This document shows positions 36,019-44,991 of a DNA stretch of 64,000 nucleotides, in pieces. Both the position numbers and the translations under genes were made by a program. This DNA comes from Pseudoalteromonas phenolica. GTDB lineage: Bacteria; Pseudomonadota; Gammaproteobacteria; Enterobacterales; Alteromonadaceae. Location: contig NZ_PPSW01000006.1 of the NCBI RefSeq assembly GCF_005876835.1, positions 62,001 to 126,000 of the forward strand, in the 5' to 3' direction. The notes beneath the pieces were generated by a model. The model saw only the letters and a program-made list of their open reading frames with translations, had not been told where the DNA came from and searched no databases. Within the stretch, counting starts at the first letter, position 1. Each line of letters begins with the position of its first letter.

Positions 36019-38832
36019 ATGCACGAAGGTGTGATGAAGGCATGGCTAGAATCTTCGCATTTATATGGCGGAAACGTAGCTTATGTAGAAGAGCTTTATG
36101 AAGCGTATCTAGACGATGCGACTTCAGTGCCAGAAGAATGGCGTGAGGTGTTTGATCAACTTCCTAAAGTTGATGGTGTGGATGTTGATGTAAAACATTC
36201 AGAAGTGAAAGCACAATTTGCTGAACTTGCGAAAAACAAACACAGAGAAGTAGTTGTTGCAGCAGCTGGTACTACAGATGCTAAACAAGTACGTGTACTA
36301 CAGCTTATTAATGCGTTTAGATTCCGAGGCCATCAAAATGCAAACCTTGATCCGTTAGGTTTGTGGCAACGTGAACGTGTTAGAGATCTAGATTTGTCTT
36401 ACCATGATCTAGACAATGCTGACTTAGACAAAGAATTTAACGTTGGCTCTTTTGCTTGTGGCAAAGAGACAATGAAACTAAAAGATTTGTATGCAGCCTT
36501 GAAAACCACATACTGTGGTTCTGTTGGTGCTGAATACATGCATATCACTTCTACAGAAGAAAAACGTTGGTTACAAAAACGTTTAGAATCTACCTTCTCA
36601 CAGCCTCAATTTAGCAAAGAAACTAAACTTAGAATTCTTAAAGGTCTAATTGCAGCTGATGGTCTTGAAAAGTATTTAGGCGCAAAATTCCCTGGTGCAA
36701 AACGCTTCTCTTTAGAAGGTGGTGATGCATTAGTACCTATGCTTAAAGAGCTTATTCACCGTGCAGGTGAAAGCGGCCAAGAAGAAGCTGTAATTGGTAT
36801 GGCACACCGTGGTCGTTTAAACGTTCTTGTAAACGTACTAGGTAAAAATCCACAGGTTCTTTTCGATGAGTTTGCTGGTAAATACGGTGAACTAGCTGGT
36901 TCGGGTGATGTTAAATATCACATGGGTTATTCGTCTGACTTCGCTACTAATGGTGGTGATGTTCATATGGCGCTTGCATTCAACCCATCTCACCTTGAAA
37001 TCGTTAATCCTGTAGTGATGGGTTCAGTAAGAGCACGTCTTGACCGTTTAGGCTGTAAGAATGGCTCTAAAGCGCTACCAATTACTATTCACGGTGACTC
37101 TGCAATTGCTGGTCAAGGTGTTGTTCAAGAAACATTCAATCTATCGCAAACACGCGCATTTGGTGTAGGTGGTACAGTTAGAATCGTTGTAAACAACCAG
37201 GTAGGCTTCACAACGTCTAAGCAAGAAGATGTCCGTTCTACAGATTATTGTACTGACATCGCGAAGATGGTTCAGGCACCAATCTTCCACGTGAATTCTG
37301 ATGATCCAGAAGCAGTTGCGTTTGTAACTCAGCTAGCGCTTGATTTCCGTAATCAGTTTAAGCGCGATGTTGTAATTGACTTAGTTTGTTACCGTCGTCA
37401 CGGCCACAACGAAGCAGACGAGCCGAATGCAACTCAGCCACTGATGTATCAGAAGATCAAAAAGCACCCGGTTCCTCGTCAACTTTATTCAGACAAACTT
37501 GCTGCTGAAGGTGTAATTTCTGCTGATGAGTCAAAAGCGCTTGCGAACGAATACCGCAATGGCTTAGACAACGGTGTATGTGTTGTTGAAGAAGTCAAAG
37601 AAGAAACTAAGCACTCGTCTGATTGGTCTAAGTTTGTAGGCCATGATTGGGATGTAGCTTACGATCCGAAAGTGTCAGTTGAGAAGCTTAAAGAGCTTGG
37701 TAATGTGCTTGCTGCTTATCCTGAAATCCACAAAGCACAGTCTCGTGTTAAGAAAATATATGACGACCGTAAAGCAATGGCGAGCGGTGACAAATTACTA
37801 GACTGGGGTATGGCTGAATCTTTGGCGTATGCAACTTTAGTAGATGAAGGCACAGACGTCCGTATGACAGGTCAGGATTCTGGCCGTGGTACTTTCTTCC
37901 ACCGTCATGCTGTTGTTCATAACCAAGAAGATGCATCTGTTTACTTACCTCTACAGAATATCCGTGAAGGTCAGGGCGCATTTGAAGTTTACGATTCAGT
38001 TTTATCTGAAGAAGCAGTTTTAGCGTTTGAATATGGTTATGCAACAGCAGAACCTACTTCACTGGTTCTTTGGGAAGCGCAGTTCGGTGACTTCGCTAAC
38101 GGTGCTCAGGTTGTATTTGACCAGTTCTTAAGCTCTGGCGAGCAAAAGTGGGGTCGTTTATGTGGTTTAACTATGCTTCTTCCTCATGGCTACGAAGGCC
38201 AGGGTCCAGAGCACAGTTCTGCACGTTTAGAACGCTACCTACAACTATGTGCTGACCATAATATGCAGGTATGTGTTCCTTCAACACCAGCGCAAGTTTA
38301 TGCAATGCTTCGTCGTCAATCAGTTCGTCCTTTACGTCGTCCATTGATTGTTATGACACCTAAATCTCTATTACGTCACCCGCTTGCGGTTTCTTCTCTA
38401 GAAGAGCTTTCGGAAGGTGTTTTCCACAACATGATTGACGAGATTGACGATATCAATCCTGAAAATGTTGAAAGAGTGGTTTTCTGTAGTGGTAAAGTTT
38501 ATTACGAACTACTACAAGAGCGTCGTAAGCTTGAATTAAACAATGTTGCTATTGTTCGTGTTGAACAGCTATATCCTTTCCCTCACCAGGAAATGGAAGA
38601 CATCATGTCTCGCTATCAACATGTTAAAGATTTTGTATGGTGTCAAGAAGAGCCACAAAACCAAGGTGCTTGGTATTGTTCTCAACACCACTTCTGGGAA
38701 GCAATCCCAGCAGGTGCAAATCTTTCTTACGCAGGACGTAAGGCTTCAGCTGCTCCAGCATGTGGTTATATGTCTACTCATACTAAAGAACAAAACGCGT
38801 TAGTTGCTGACGCATTAACAATTAAGAAATAA
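36019..38832 (+). CDS. sucA: 2-oxoglutarate dehydrogenase E1 component
   Basis: 937 residues (E. coli 933). This thiamine-diphosphate enzyme decarboxylates 2-oxoglutarate and transfers the succinyl group to SucB lipoyl groups. The N-terminal SucB-binding segment MKAWLESSHLYGGNVAYVEELY is present. The ThDP region has the GMAHRGRLNVLVN and GDSAIAGQGVVQETFNLSQ blocks, with the cofactor-binding segment running to VNNQVGFTTS. HGHNEADEPNATQPLMYQKI and the C-terminal HPLAVSSLEEL and QEEPQNQGAWYC blocks are conserved. The start at 36019 aligns with the family start. It is followed after 10 bp by sucB. Confidence 0.97.
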   Translation: MHEGVMKAWLESSHLYGGNVAYVEELYEAYLDDATSVPEEWREVFDQLPKVDGVDVDVKHSEVKAQFAELAKNKHREVVVAAAGTTDAKQVRVLQLINAFRFRGHQNANLDPLGLWQRERVRDLDLSYHDLDNADLDKEFNVGSFACGKETMKLKDLYAALKTTYCGSVGAEYMHITSTEEKRWLQKRLESTFSQPQFSKETKLRILKGLIAADGLEKYLGAKFPGAKRFSLEGGDALVPMLKELIHRAGESGQEEAVIGMAHRGRLNVLVNVLGKNPQVLFDEFAGKYGELAGSGDVKYHMGYSSDFATNGGDVHMALAFNPSHLEIVNPVVMGSVRARLDRLGCKNGSKALPITIHGDSAIAGQGVVQETFNLSQTRAFGVGGTVRIVVNNQVGFTTSKQEDVRSTDYCTDIAKMVQAPIFHVNSDDPEAVAFVTQLALDFRNQFKRDVVIDLVCYRRHGHNEADEPNATQPLMYQKIKKHPVPRQLYSDKLAAEGVISADESKALANEYRNGLDNGVCVVEEVKEETKHSSDWSKFVGHDWDVAYDPKVSVEKLKELGNVLAAYPEIHKAQSRVKKIYDDRKAMASGDKLLDWGMAESLAYATLVDEGTDVRMTGQDSGRGTFFHRHAVVHNQEDASVYLPLQNIREGQGAFEVYDSVLSEEAVLAFEYGYATAEPTSLVLWEAQFGDFANGAQVVFDQFLSSGEQKWGRLCGLTMLLPHGYEGQGPEHSSARLERYLQLCADHNMQVCVPSTPAQVYAMLRRQSVRPLRRPLIVMTPKSLLRHPLAVSSLEELSEGVFHNMIDEIDDINPENVERVVFCSGKVYYELLQERRKLELNNVAIVRVEQLYPFPHQEMEDIMSRYQHVKDFVWCQEEPQNQGAWYCSQHHFWEAIPAGANLSYAGRKASAAPACGYMSTHTKEQNALVADALTIKK

Positions 38833-38842
38833 GGGATAAGAG

Positions 38843-40339
38843 ATGACAACCGAAATTAAGGTTCCAGTTCTTCCTGAGTCAGTAGCAGACGCTACTGTCG
38901 CGACTTGGCATGTTAAAGTTGGTGACGCTGTATCACGCGACCAAAACTTAGTTGACATCGAAACTGACAAAGTTGTTCTAGAGGTAGTTGCACCAGAAGA
39001 CGGTGTTATTGTTTCTATCTCTGAAGATGAAGGCGCAACTGTATTAGGCGAGCAAGTGATTGCTCAACTTGGTGCTGCTGGCGAAGCTGCTGCACCAGCT
39101 CAACAATCAAATGAACAAGCTGCACCAGTAGCTGCTGCAGCAACAGAAGGTAAAGACGTGGAAATTAAAGTACCTGTACTTCCAGAATCAGTAGCAGACG
39201 CTACAATTGCAACTTGGCATGTTCAACCTGGTGAAGCGGTAAGCCGTGACCAGAACCTTGTTGATATCGAAACAGACAAAGTTGTACTAGAAGTTGTTGC
39301 GCCTGAAGACGGTGTGATGGGTGAGCAGATCCATGCTGAAGGTGAAACTGTACTTGGCGAACAAGTCATTGGTAACATCGTTGTTGGCGCTTCTGCTCCA
39401 GCGGCGACACCTGCTGCTGAAGCTGCACCTGCTTCTGATGAGTCTTCAGACGTATTAACACCTTCAGTTCGTCGTTTAATCGCTGAAAAAGGCCTTGATG
39501 CTTCACAGATCAAAGGTACTGGTAAAGGCGGTCGTATCACAAAAGAAGACGTTGATGCATTCCTAAAAGCTCCAGCGGCTAAGCCAGCTGCGGCGCCTGC
39601 GGCAGCTTCTGCACAAGCACCTGCTGCGCCTTTAGGTGACCGTTCACAGAAACGTGTACCAATGACGCGTCTACGTAAGACAATTGCTAACCGTCTTCTT
39701 GAAGCTAAGAACTCAACGGCAATGCTTACTACGTTCAACGAAGTTAACATGAAGCCAATCATGGACCTTCGTAAGCAATACAAAGACGTATTTGAAGAGC
39801 GTCACGGTATCCGTTTAGGTTTCATGTCTTTCTATGTGAAAGCCGTAACTGAAGCACTTAAGCGTTTCCCTGAAGTTAATGCGTCAATTGACGGTGATGA
39901 CATCGTTTACCACAACTACTTTGATATCAGCATCGCGGTTTCTACTCCACGTGGTCTAGTTACACCTGTACTTCGTGATTGTGATAAGCTTTCAGTGGCT
40001 GAAATCGAGAAGGGTATTCGTGAATTAGCGCTTAAAGGTCGTGACGGTAAACTAACTGTTGACGATATGACAGGCGGTAACTTCACTATCACAAATGGTG
40101 GTGTATTCGGTTCATTACTTTCTACACCTATCATCAACTTACCTCAGTCTTCAATTCTTGGTATGCACAAAATCCAAGAGCGTCCTATGGCTGTAAACGG
40201 TAAAGTTGAAATTTTACCTATGATGTACCTAGCGCTTTCTTACGACCACCGTCAAATCGACGGTAAAGAATCAGTAGGCTTCTTGGTAACAATTAAGGAA
40301 CTTCTTGAAGATCCAACGCGTCTTCTTCTAGACGTATAA
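38843..40339 (+). CDS. sucB: Dihydrolipoyl succinyltransferase (E2) with two lipoyl domains
   Basis: 498 residues, about 90 more than E. coli SucB (405), because two lipoyl domains lie in tandem. Domain 1 (residues 3-77) and domain 2 (about 107-180) both have the lipoyl-lysine hairpin [12 protein letters not shown]. Their first 54 residues differ at only about four positions. Ala/Pro-rich linkers separate them from the E1/E3-binding domain ([19 protein letters not shown], about 210-245) and the catalytic domain. The latter ends with [16 protein letters not shown], holding the active-site His and Asp. Nucleotide copies of the two lipoyl domains differ at many synonymous sites, so the duplication is not recent. 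Cotranscribed with sucA. Confidence 0.96.
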   Translation: MTTEIKVPVLPESVADATVATWHVKVGDAVSRDQNLVDIETDKVVLEVVAPEDGVIVSISEDEGATVLGEQVIAQLGAAGEAAAPAQQSNEQAAPVAAAATEGKDVEIKVPVLPESVADATIATWHVQPGEAVSRDQNLVDIETDKVVLEVVAPEDGVMGEQIHAEGETVLGEQVIGNIVVGASAPAATPAAEAAPASDESSDVLTPSVRRLIAEKGLDASQIKGTGKGGRITKEDVDAFLKAPAAKPAAAPAAASAQAPAAPLGDRSQKRVPMTRLRKTIANRLLEAKNSTAMLTTFNEVNMKPIMDLRKQYKDVFEERHGIRLGFMSFYVKAVTEALKRFPEVNASIDGDDIVYHNYFDISIAVSTPRGLVTPVLRDCDKLSVAEIEKGIRELALKGRDGKLTVDDMTGGNFTITNGGVFGSLLSTPIINLPQSSILGMHKIQERPMAVNGKVEILPMMYLALSYDHRQIDGKESVGFLVTIKELLEDPTRLLLDV

Positions 40340-40358
40340 TCGTTATTGTTTAGATATT

Positions 40359-40391
40359 AAGCTGTATGACACATCATACAGCTTTTTTTTT
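40359..40391 (+). terminator. Terminator between sucB and sucC
   Basis: AAGCTGTATGA, loop CACA and TCATACAGCTT form a perfect 11-bp stem followed by a long T-run. It lies 19 nt after the sucB stop. The remaining 120 bp to sucC, with a possible -10 TATACT at 40437-40442, probably hold a separate sucCD promoter. Confidence 0.9.
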
Positions 40392-40514
40392 GCGGCTTTG
40401 GTCTAACTAGGGTTTTCATACTTAGCCTTGGGATCTATACTAGGGGCGCAATTTGGGATAGCTATTTATTAAATGTAGATAGCTTTAATAGTATAAGAAA
40501 TTGGATAAAGCATC

Positions 40515-41681
40515 ATGAATTTGCATGAGTATCAGGCAAAACAACTTTTTGCCGACTATGGTTTACCTGTATCTGAAGGTTTCGCTTGTGATACACCACA
40601 AGAAGCAGTTGAAGCTGCTGGTAAAATCGGTGGTGACAAGTGGGTTGTTAAATGTCAAGTGCACGCAGGTGGACGTGGTAAAGCTGGCGGTGTAAAACTA
40701 GCTGACAGTAAAGACGAAATCCGCGCATTCGCAGAAAACTGGTTAGGTAAAAACTTAGTAACTTACCAAACAGACGAAAAAGGTCAGCCAGTTGCTAAAA
40801 TCTTAGTAGAAAGCTGCACTGATATTGCAAATGAATTATACCTAGGTGCTGTTGTAGACCGTGCTTCACGTAAAATCGTGTTCATGGCTTCAACTGAAGG
40901 TGGTGTAGAAATCGAGCAAGTTGCTGAAGAAACACCTGAACTAATTCACAAAGCAGAAATCGATCCATTAGTAGGCCCTCAGGCATACCAAGGTCGTGAG
41001 CTAGGCTTCAAACTAGGTCTAACTCCTGCACAAATCAAACAGTTCACTAAGATCTTCCTAGGTCTTGCGAACATGTTCATCGATCACGATTTCGCACTTC
41101 TTGAAATCAACCCTCTAGTAATCACAGACGCTGGTAACCTTCACTGTCTAGACGGTAAGATCGGTGTAGACGGTAACGCATTATTCCGCCAGCCTAAGAT
41201 CCGTGAATTCCACGATCCTTCACAAGAAGACGCGCGTGAAGCTCACGCAGCAAGCTTCGAGCTTAACTACGTTGCGCTAGACGGTAACGTTGGTTGTATG
41301 GTTAACGGTGCAGGCCTTGCAATGGGTACTATGGACATCGTAAACCTACACGGTGGTAAGCCAGCTAACTTCCTAGATGTTGGTGGTGGTGCTACTAAAG
41401 AGCGTGTTGCTGAAGCATTCAAGATCATCCTTTCTGATGACAATGTTAAAGCTGTTCTAGTTAACATCTTTGGTGGTATCGTACGTTGTGACATGATCGC
41501 AGAAGGTATCATTGGTGCTGTTAAAGAAGTTGGTGTAAACGTACCAGTTGTTGTACGTCTTGAAGGTACTAACTCTGAACTAGGTCGTGAAGTTCTTGCT
41601 AACTCTGATCTTGACATCATTGCAGCTGAGTCTCTAACTGACGCTGCTGAGAAAGTAGTTGCTGCTGCGGAGGGCAAATAA
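40515..41681 (+). CDS. sucC: Succinyl-CoA synthetase beta subunit (ADP-forming)
   Basis: 388 residues, the same as E. coli. It makes succinate from succinyl-CoA with formation of ATP or GTP. The N-terminal [19 protein letters not shown] and ATP-grasp signature [18 protein letters not shown] are present, as are [11 protein letters not shown] and the C-terminal CoA-ligase part with [17 protein letters not shown]. Codon use is strongly biased toward a few codons, which suggests high expression. The last base is shared with the sucD ATG (TAATG), so the two subunits are translated in stoichiometry. Confidence 0.97.
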   Translation: MNLHEYQAKQLFADYGLPVSEGFACDTPQEAVEAAGKIGGDKWVVKCQVHAGGRGKAGGVKLADSKDEIRAFAENWLGKNLVTYQTDEKGQPVAKILVESCTDIANELYLGAVVDRASRKIVFMASTEGGVEIEQVAEETPELIHKAEIDPLVGPQAYQGRELGFKLGLTPAQIKQFTKIFLGLANMFIDHDFALLEINPLVITDAGNLHCLDGKIGVDGNALFRQPKIREFHDPSQEDAREAHAASFELNYVALDGNVGCMVNGAGLAMGTMDIVNLHGGKPANFLDVGGGATKERVAEAFKIILSDDNVKAVLVNIFGGIVRCDMIAEGIIGAVKEVGVNVPVVVRLEGTNSELGREVLANSDLDIIAAESLTDAAEKVVAAAEGK

Positions 41682-42553
41682 TGTCTGTTTTAATTAACAA
41701 AGATACTAAAGTAATCTGTCAAGGTTTCACTGGTGGTCAAGGTACTTTCCACTCAGAGCAAGCTATCCAGTACGGTACACAGATGGTTGGTGGTGTTTCT
41801 CCAGGTAAAGGTGGTACAACTCACCTAGGTCTTCCTGTATTCAATACTGTACGTGAAGCTGTAGAAACTACTGGCGCAACTGCATCAGTAATCTACGTTC
41901 CTGCTGCGTTTTGTAAAGATGCTATCTTAGAAGCAATCGATGCTGGTATCCAGCTGATCGTTTGTATCACTGAAGGTATCCCTACACTAGACATGGTTGA
42001 CGTGAAAGAGAAGCTTGAGCAAACTGGCGTTCGTATGATCGGTCCTAACTGCCCAGGTGTTATCACTCCAGGTGAAACTAAAATCGGTATCATGCCTGGT
42101 CACATCCACAAGCCAGGTAAAGTAGGTATCGTATCACGTTCTGGTACGCTTACTTATGAAGCAGTTAAGCAAACAACTGACGCTGGTTTTGGTCAATCAA
42201 CGTGTGTTGGTATCGGTGGTGACCCAATTCCTGGTACTAACTTCATCGACGTACTTGAGATGTTCGAGAAAGACGAGCAGACTGAAGCTATCGTAATGAT
42301 CGGTGAGATCGGTGGTACAGCTGAAGAAGAAGCAGCTGAGTACATCAAGCACAACGTAACTAAGCCAGTGGTATCTTACATCGCTGGTGTTACAGCTCCT
42401 CCAGGTAAGCGCATGGGCCACGCTGGTGCAATTATCTCTGGTGGTAAAGGTACAGCTGACGAGAAGTTCGCTGCACTAGAAGCTGCTGGTGTTAAGACTG
42501 TTCGTTCACTAGCTGACATCGGTGTTGCACTTAAAGAAAAAGCGGGTTGGTAA
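41681..42553 (+). CDS. sucD: Succinyl-CoA synthetase alpha subunit
   Basis: 290 residues (E. coli 289). The CoA-binding Rossmann part has [15 protein letters not shown] and [18 protein letters not shown]. The phosphorylated active-site histidine is in [20 protein letters not shown] (about residue 248). [12 protein letters not shown] is also conserved. It ends the suc operon; a strong terminator follows 13 nt after the stop. Confidence 0.97.
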   Translation: MSVLINKDTKVICQGFTGGQGTFHSEQAIQYGTQMVGGVSPGKGGTTHLGLPVFNTVREAVETTGATASVIYVPAAFCKDAILEAIDAGIQLIVCITEGIPTLDMVDVKEKLEQTGVRMIGPNCPGVITPGETKIGIMPGHIHKPGKVGIVSRSGTLTYEAVKQTTDAGFGQSTCVGIGGDPIPGTNFIDVLEMFEKDEQTEAIVMIGEIGGTAEEEAAEYIKHNVTKPVVSYIAGVTAPPGKRMGHAGAIISGGKGTADEKFAALEAAGVKTVRSLADIGVALKEKAGW

Positions 42554-42566
42554 TCTAACCTCGCGT

Positions 42567-42598
42567 AAAAAAGGCTCCTAAAGGAGCCTTTTTTGTGT
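42567..42598 (+). terminator. Terminator of sucCD
   Basis: AAAAAAGGCTCC, loop TAAA and GGAGCCTTTTTT pair perfectly over 12 bp with A- and T-tracts. It may also serve the convergent map gene on the minus strand. Confidence 0.94.
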
Positions 42599-42610
42599 CC
42601 TGATTTTGTT

Positions 42611-42661
42611 AGCTATAAGCTATAAGCTATAAGCTATAAGCTATAAGCTATAAGCTATAAG
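42611..42661. repeat. Heptanucleotide tandem repeat (AGCTATA)7
   Basis: Seven exact head-to-tail copies of AGCTATA plus two further bases run without any mismatch from 42611. It lies between the sucCD terminator and the 3' end of map, so it is outside coding sequence. The unit contains the palindrome AGCT. Perfect short tandem arrays usually vary in copy number by replication slippage. Confidence 0.96.
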
Positions 42662-42674
42662 TGTAAAATAAAAT

Positions 42675-43448
42675 TTAAATCTGTTCTTCTTCGCGAAGTG
42701 TGAGTACTTCATAGCCGTCTTTTGTGACAAGAATAGTGTGTTCAGCTTGTGCTGAAAGTTTTCTGTCTTTAGTCACTACAGTCCAACCATCTTTCTTTGT
42801 TTTAACGCGAGCTGTGCCTTGGTTGATCATTGGCTCAATAGTGAAAGTCATGCCTTCTTTTAAAGTCAGGCCAGTGTTAGGGCGGCCATAGTGTAAAACA
42901 TTTGGCTCTTCATGCATTTCTCGGCCTATACCGTGACCGCAATACTCTTTTACAACCGTGTAGCCGAATTTACTCACATAACTTTGTATTGCAAAACCAA
43001 TGTCTCCTAGCTTTGCGCCTGGTTTAACGGTTTTTATACCTAACCACATCGCTTCTGTTGTGACTTTGACTAATGCTCTGGCATCAGGTTTCGCATCTGG
43101 CATGACATACATTTTGCTTGAGTCTGTAATAAAGCCATTTTTTTCTAAGGTAATGTCAATATTGACGATATCAGTACTTTTTAAAACCTGGCTTGCACTC
43201 GGTACGCCGTGACAGACTACTTCGTTAATTGAGCTATTGAGACAATACTGATAGCCGTATTGTCCTTTTGAAGCAGGGCGCGCCTTTAATTCATTAACGA
43301 TATAGCTTTCTACTTGCGAATCTATATCGAGCGTTGAAACACCGGGTTTGATGAAATTATCGAGCATTTTGAACACTTGGGCGAGCAATTTTCCTGATTC
43401 TCGCATCAGTGCAATTTCATCTACCGATTTAATGGTAACTTCATTCAT
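42675..43448 (-). CDS. map: Type I methionine aminopeptidase
   Basis: 257 residues, M24A family, removing the initiator methionine. All five metal ligands are visible: the two Asp of NIDITLEKNGFITDSSKMY, the His of CGHGIGREMHEEP, and the Glu residues of TFTIEPMIN and SAQAEHTILV. It is not next to rpsB, where the housekeeping map usually lies, so it is probably a second copy. Its start overlaps by 8 bp the end of a ParD-like antitoxin gene (listed next), so the two are translated together. This pairing recurs in other Gammaproteobacteria as far as I recall. Confidence 0.93.
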   Translation of the reverse strand: MNEVTIKSVDEIALMRESGKLLAQVFKMLDNFIKPGVSTLDIDSQVESYIVNELKARPASKGQYGYQYCLNSSINEVVCHGVPSASQVLKSTDIVNIDITLEKNGFITDSSKMYVMPDAKPDARALVKVTTEAMWLGIKTVKPGAKLGDIGFAIQSYVSKFGYTVVKEYCGHGIGREMHEEPNVLHYGRPNTGLTLKEGMTFTIEPMINQGTARVKTKKDGWTVVTKDRKLSAQAEHTILVTKDGYEVLTLREEEQI

Positions 43449-43644
43449 TCAGTGATGCCTCTTTTTGTCGCTGTAACATGAGCTCTTGTTGAATTAACTC
43501 GTTAAATGTTTTGTCAGGATGCATTTCGCATAAGCGACCGATTTTTATCCAAAATTCGGCTTGTGAGTTGATAGAGCGAGACATAACTGACGACGTTGTA
43601 CGAATTTCTTCGTGTAGTTCATCTGAAATTTTTACAATACCCAT
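43441..43644 (-). CDS. ParD-like antitoxin family protein
   Basis: 67 residues from ATG 43644 (MGIVKISDELHEEIRTTSSV); an in-frame ATG four codons upstream would place the start inside the candidate operator. The N-terminal beta strand and two helices (VKISDELHEEIR, then MSRSINSQAEFWIKIGRL) fit a ribbon-helix-helix fold of the ParD-like type II antitoxin family. These proteins usually bind their own promoter and mask a toxin. No toxin gene is adjacent: the overlapping downstream partner is a methionine aminopeptidase. Confidence 0.82.
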   Translation of the reverse strand: MGIVKISDELHEEIRTTSSVMSRSINSQAEFWIKIGRLCEMHPDKTFNELIQQELMLQRQKEASLNE

Positions 43645-43653
43645 TATATATTC

Positions 43654-43672
43654 CATATATAAAACATATATA
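43654..43672. promoter_or_regulatory. Direct repeat CATATATA x2, candidate RHH operator
   Basis: CATATATA occurs at 43654-43661 and 43665-43672, 11 bp apart start to start, one helical turn. It lies 10-28 bp upstream of the ParD-like start. Ribbon-helix-helix repressors bind such helically phased short repeats, so autoregulation is a fair inference; a promoter -10 may overlap. Confidence 0.5.
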
Positions 43673-43690
43673 GATTGTATATCGTAAAAT

Positions 43691-43716
43691 AAAAAAAGGA
43701 AGCGAATGCTTCCTTT
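43691..43716 (-). terminator. Terminator of the M24 peptidase operon
   Basis: On the minus strand AAAGGAAGC, loop ATTC and GCTTCCTTT form a 9-bp stem followed by TTTT (plus coordinates 43691-43716). It lies 43 nt after the peptidase stop and isolates the ParD-like/map pair from the upstream operon. Confidence 0.88.
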
Positions 43717-43758
43717 GGTTTGCTTAACATTACATCTAAAATGCTTTTATAACTTTTG

Positions 43759-44982
43759 CTATTTTTCCAATCCAAATGGGTCATCAATACTATGACTTGG
43801 CTCGGTAAACCATTTAGGACCGTTTTCTGTCATATAGAAGTGATCTTCAAGGCGAATACCAAACTCATCAGGGATCACAAGCATAGGCTCGTTACTAAAA
43901 CACATGCCTGGTGCTAATAGTTGCGGGTTATTCTTTATAAGGTAAGGCCATTCATGAATATCTAAGCCAATACCATGGCCTGTTCTGTGCGGACACCCAG
44001 GTGTTTGATAATCAGGACCAAGATTAACTGATGCTAAATAATCTCTTGCCGCTTTATCTACATCGCCACATGTATTACCAATTTGTGCCGCTTCAAATGC
44101 AGCAGCCTGCGCATTCTTCTCATGTTGCCACATTGCTCTTTGGCGCTCTGTTGCTTCGCCAAATACAAATGTGCGGGTGATATCCGATAGATAATCATGT
44201 ACTTTACAGCCGGTATCAATCAGAACCACATCACCTTCTTTTAATGTCTGCGGATCTTTCACACCATGTGGAAACGAGCTTGCTTTACCAAAGAGTACTA
44301 TGACGAAGTAGTTTCCTGATGGGGCGCCCACTTTTTTATGAGCTTCATTGATGAAGGCTTCAACTTCAGTTGTGCTGATCCCTTCATGTAACATACTCGC
44401 CGTTGCTTTATGAACTTCTAAAGTCATGTCCATAGCACGTTGAATAAGCTTCAATTCGTTGTCTGATTTATACATACGACAATGTGCTGTAACTTCCTTA
44501 CCGTTAATTAGGTTAAGAGAAGGAGCAAGGTTGCGAATGCCATCAAAAATGAAGAACGCCGCGCTTTCATCAATGGCAACTTTAGCATCAGAGCCAATGC
44601 TATGCTGTTCAAGCACGTTTAAGAATAATTGGTAAGGGCTCTGTTCTTCTTGCCAGCCGTGAATTGGACCTTCAACGACTTGATAGTCCAATAGTGTGCC
44701 AATTTCGAAATAGGGCGCGATAAATTGCACATCGCCTTTTGCTGGTAATATAGCACCGACCATGCGCTCACTGGCATACCACTGCATTCCGGTGAAGTAT
44801 TTTAAATTCGTGCCAGCATTCAAATATAAAGCTGCAATATCGTTGTCTTGCATATAGCGCTGTGCTTTTTCAATACGCTGCTGGTATTCTTCGATGTTTA
44901 TTGGCTTTAAGTCATGAGTCATATTTTGTAATGACTCTAAAGCTTCTTGTTTGGTCTTCGTACCAACGCCTAATGGCTTCAT
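43759..44982 (-). CDS. M24-family Xaa-Pro-type peptidase
   Basis: 407 residues. An N-terminal creatinase-like domain (about 30-165) is followed by a pita-bread M24 domain. Metal ligands are the two Asp of VLIDTGCKVHDYLSDITRTF, the His of TGHGIGLDIHEWP, and the Glu residues of FSNEPMLVI and IRLEDHF. Enzymes of this group cleave Xaa-Pro or Xaa-Hyp bonds. It lies 9 bp downstream of a DadA-like oxidoreductase gene in the same minus-strand unit, divergent from hydroxyproline epimerase. I infer it frees hydroxyproline or proline from dipeptides; creatinase-like activities on other substrates cannot be excluded. No signal peptide, so cytoplasmic. Confidence 0.88.
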   Translation of the reverse strand: MKPLGVGTKTKQEALESLQNMTHDLKPINIEEYQQRIEKAQRYMQDNDIAALYLNAGTNLKYFTGMQWYASERMVGAILPAKGDVQFIAPYFEIGTLLDYQVVEGPIHGWQEEQSPYQLFLNVLEQHSIGSDAKVAIDESAAFFIFDGIRNLAPSLNLINGKEVTAHCRMYKSDNELKLIQRAMDMTLEVHKATASMLHEGISTTEVEAFINEAHKKVGAPSGNYFVIVLFGKASSFPHGVKDPQTLKEGDVVLIDTGCKVHDYLSDITRTFVFGEATERQRAMWQHEKNAQAAAFEAAQIGNTCGDVDKAARDYLASVNLGPDYQTPGCPHRTGHGIGLDIHEWPYLIKNNPQLLAPGMCFSNEPMLVIPDEFGIRLEDHFYMTENGPKWFTEPSHSIDDPFGLEK

Positions 44983-44991
44983 ATTTTGCTC

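Noticed and set aside
39223..39783. 186-residue minus-strand frame opposite sucB
   Set aside because: It is Ala/Ser-rich because it mirrors the Ala/Pro linkers of SucB; a shadow frame.
42611..42661. Short repeat array considered as a CRISPR
   Set aside because: The units are contiguous with no spacers and only 7 bp long.
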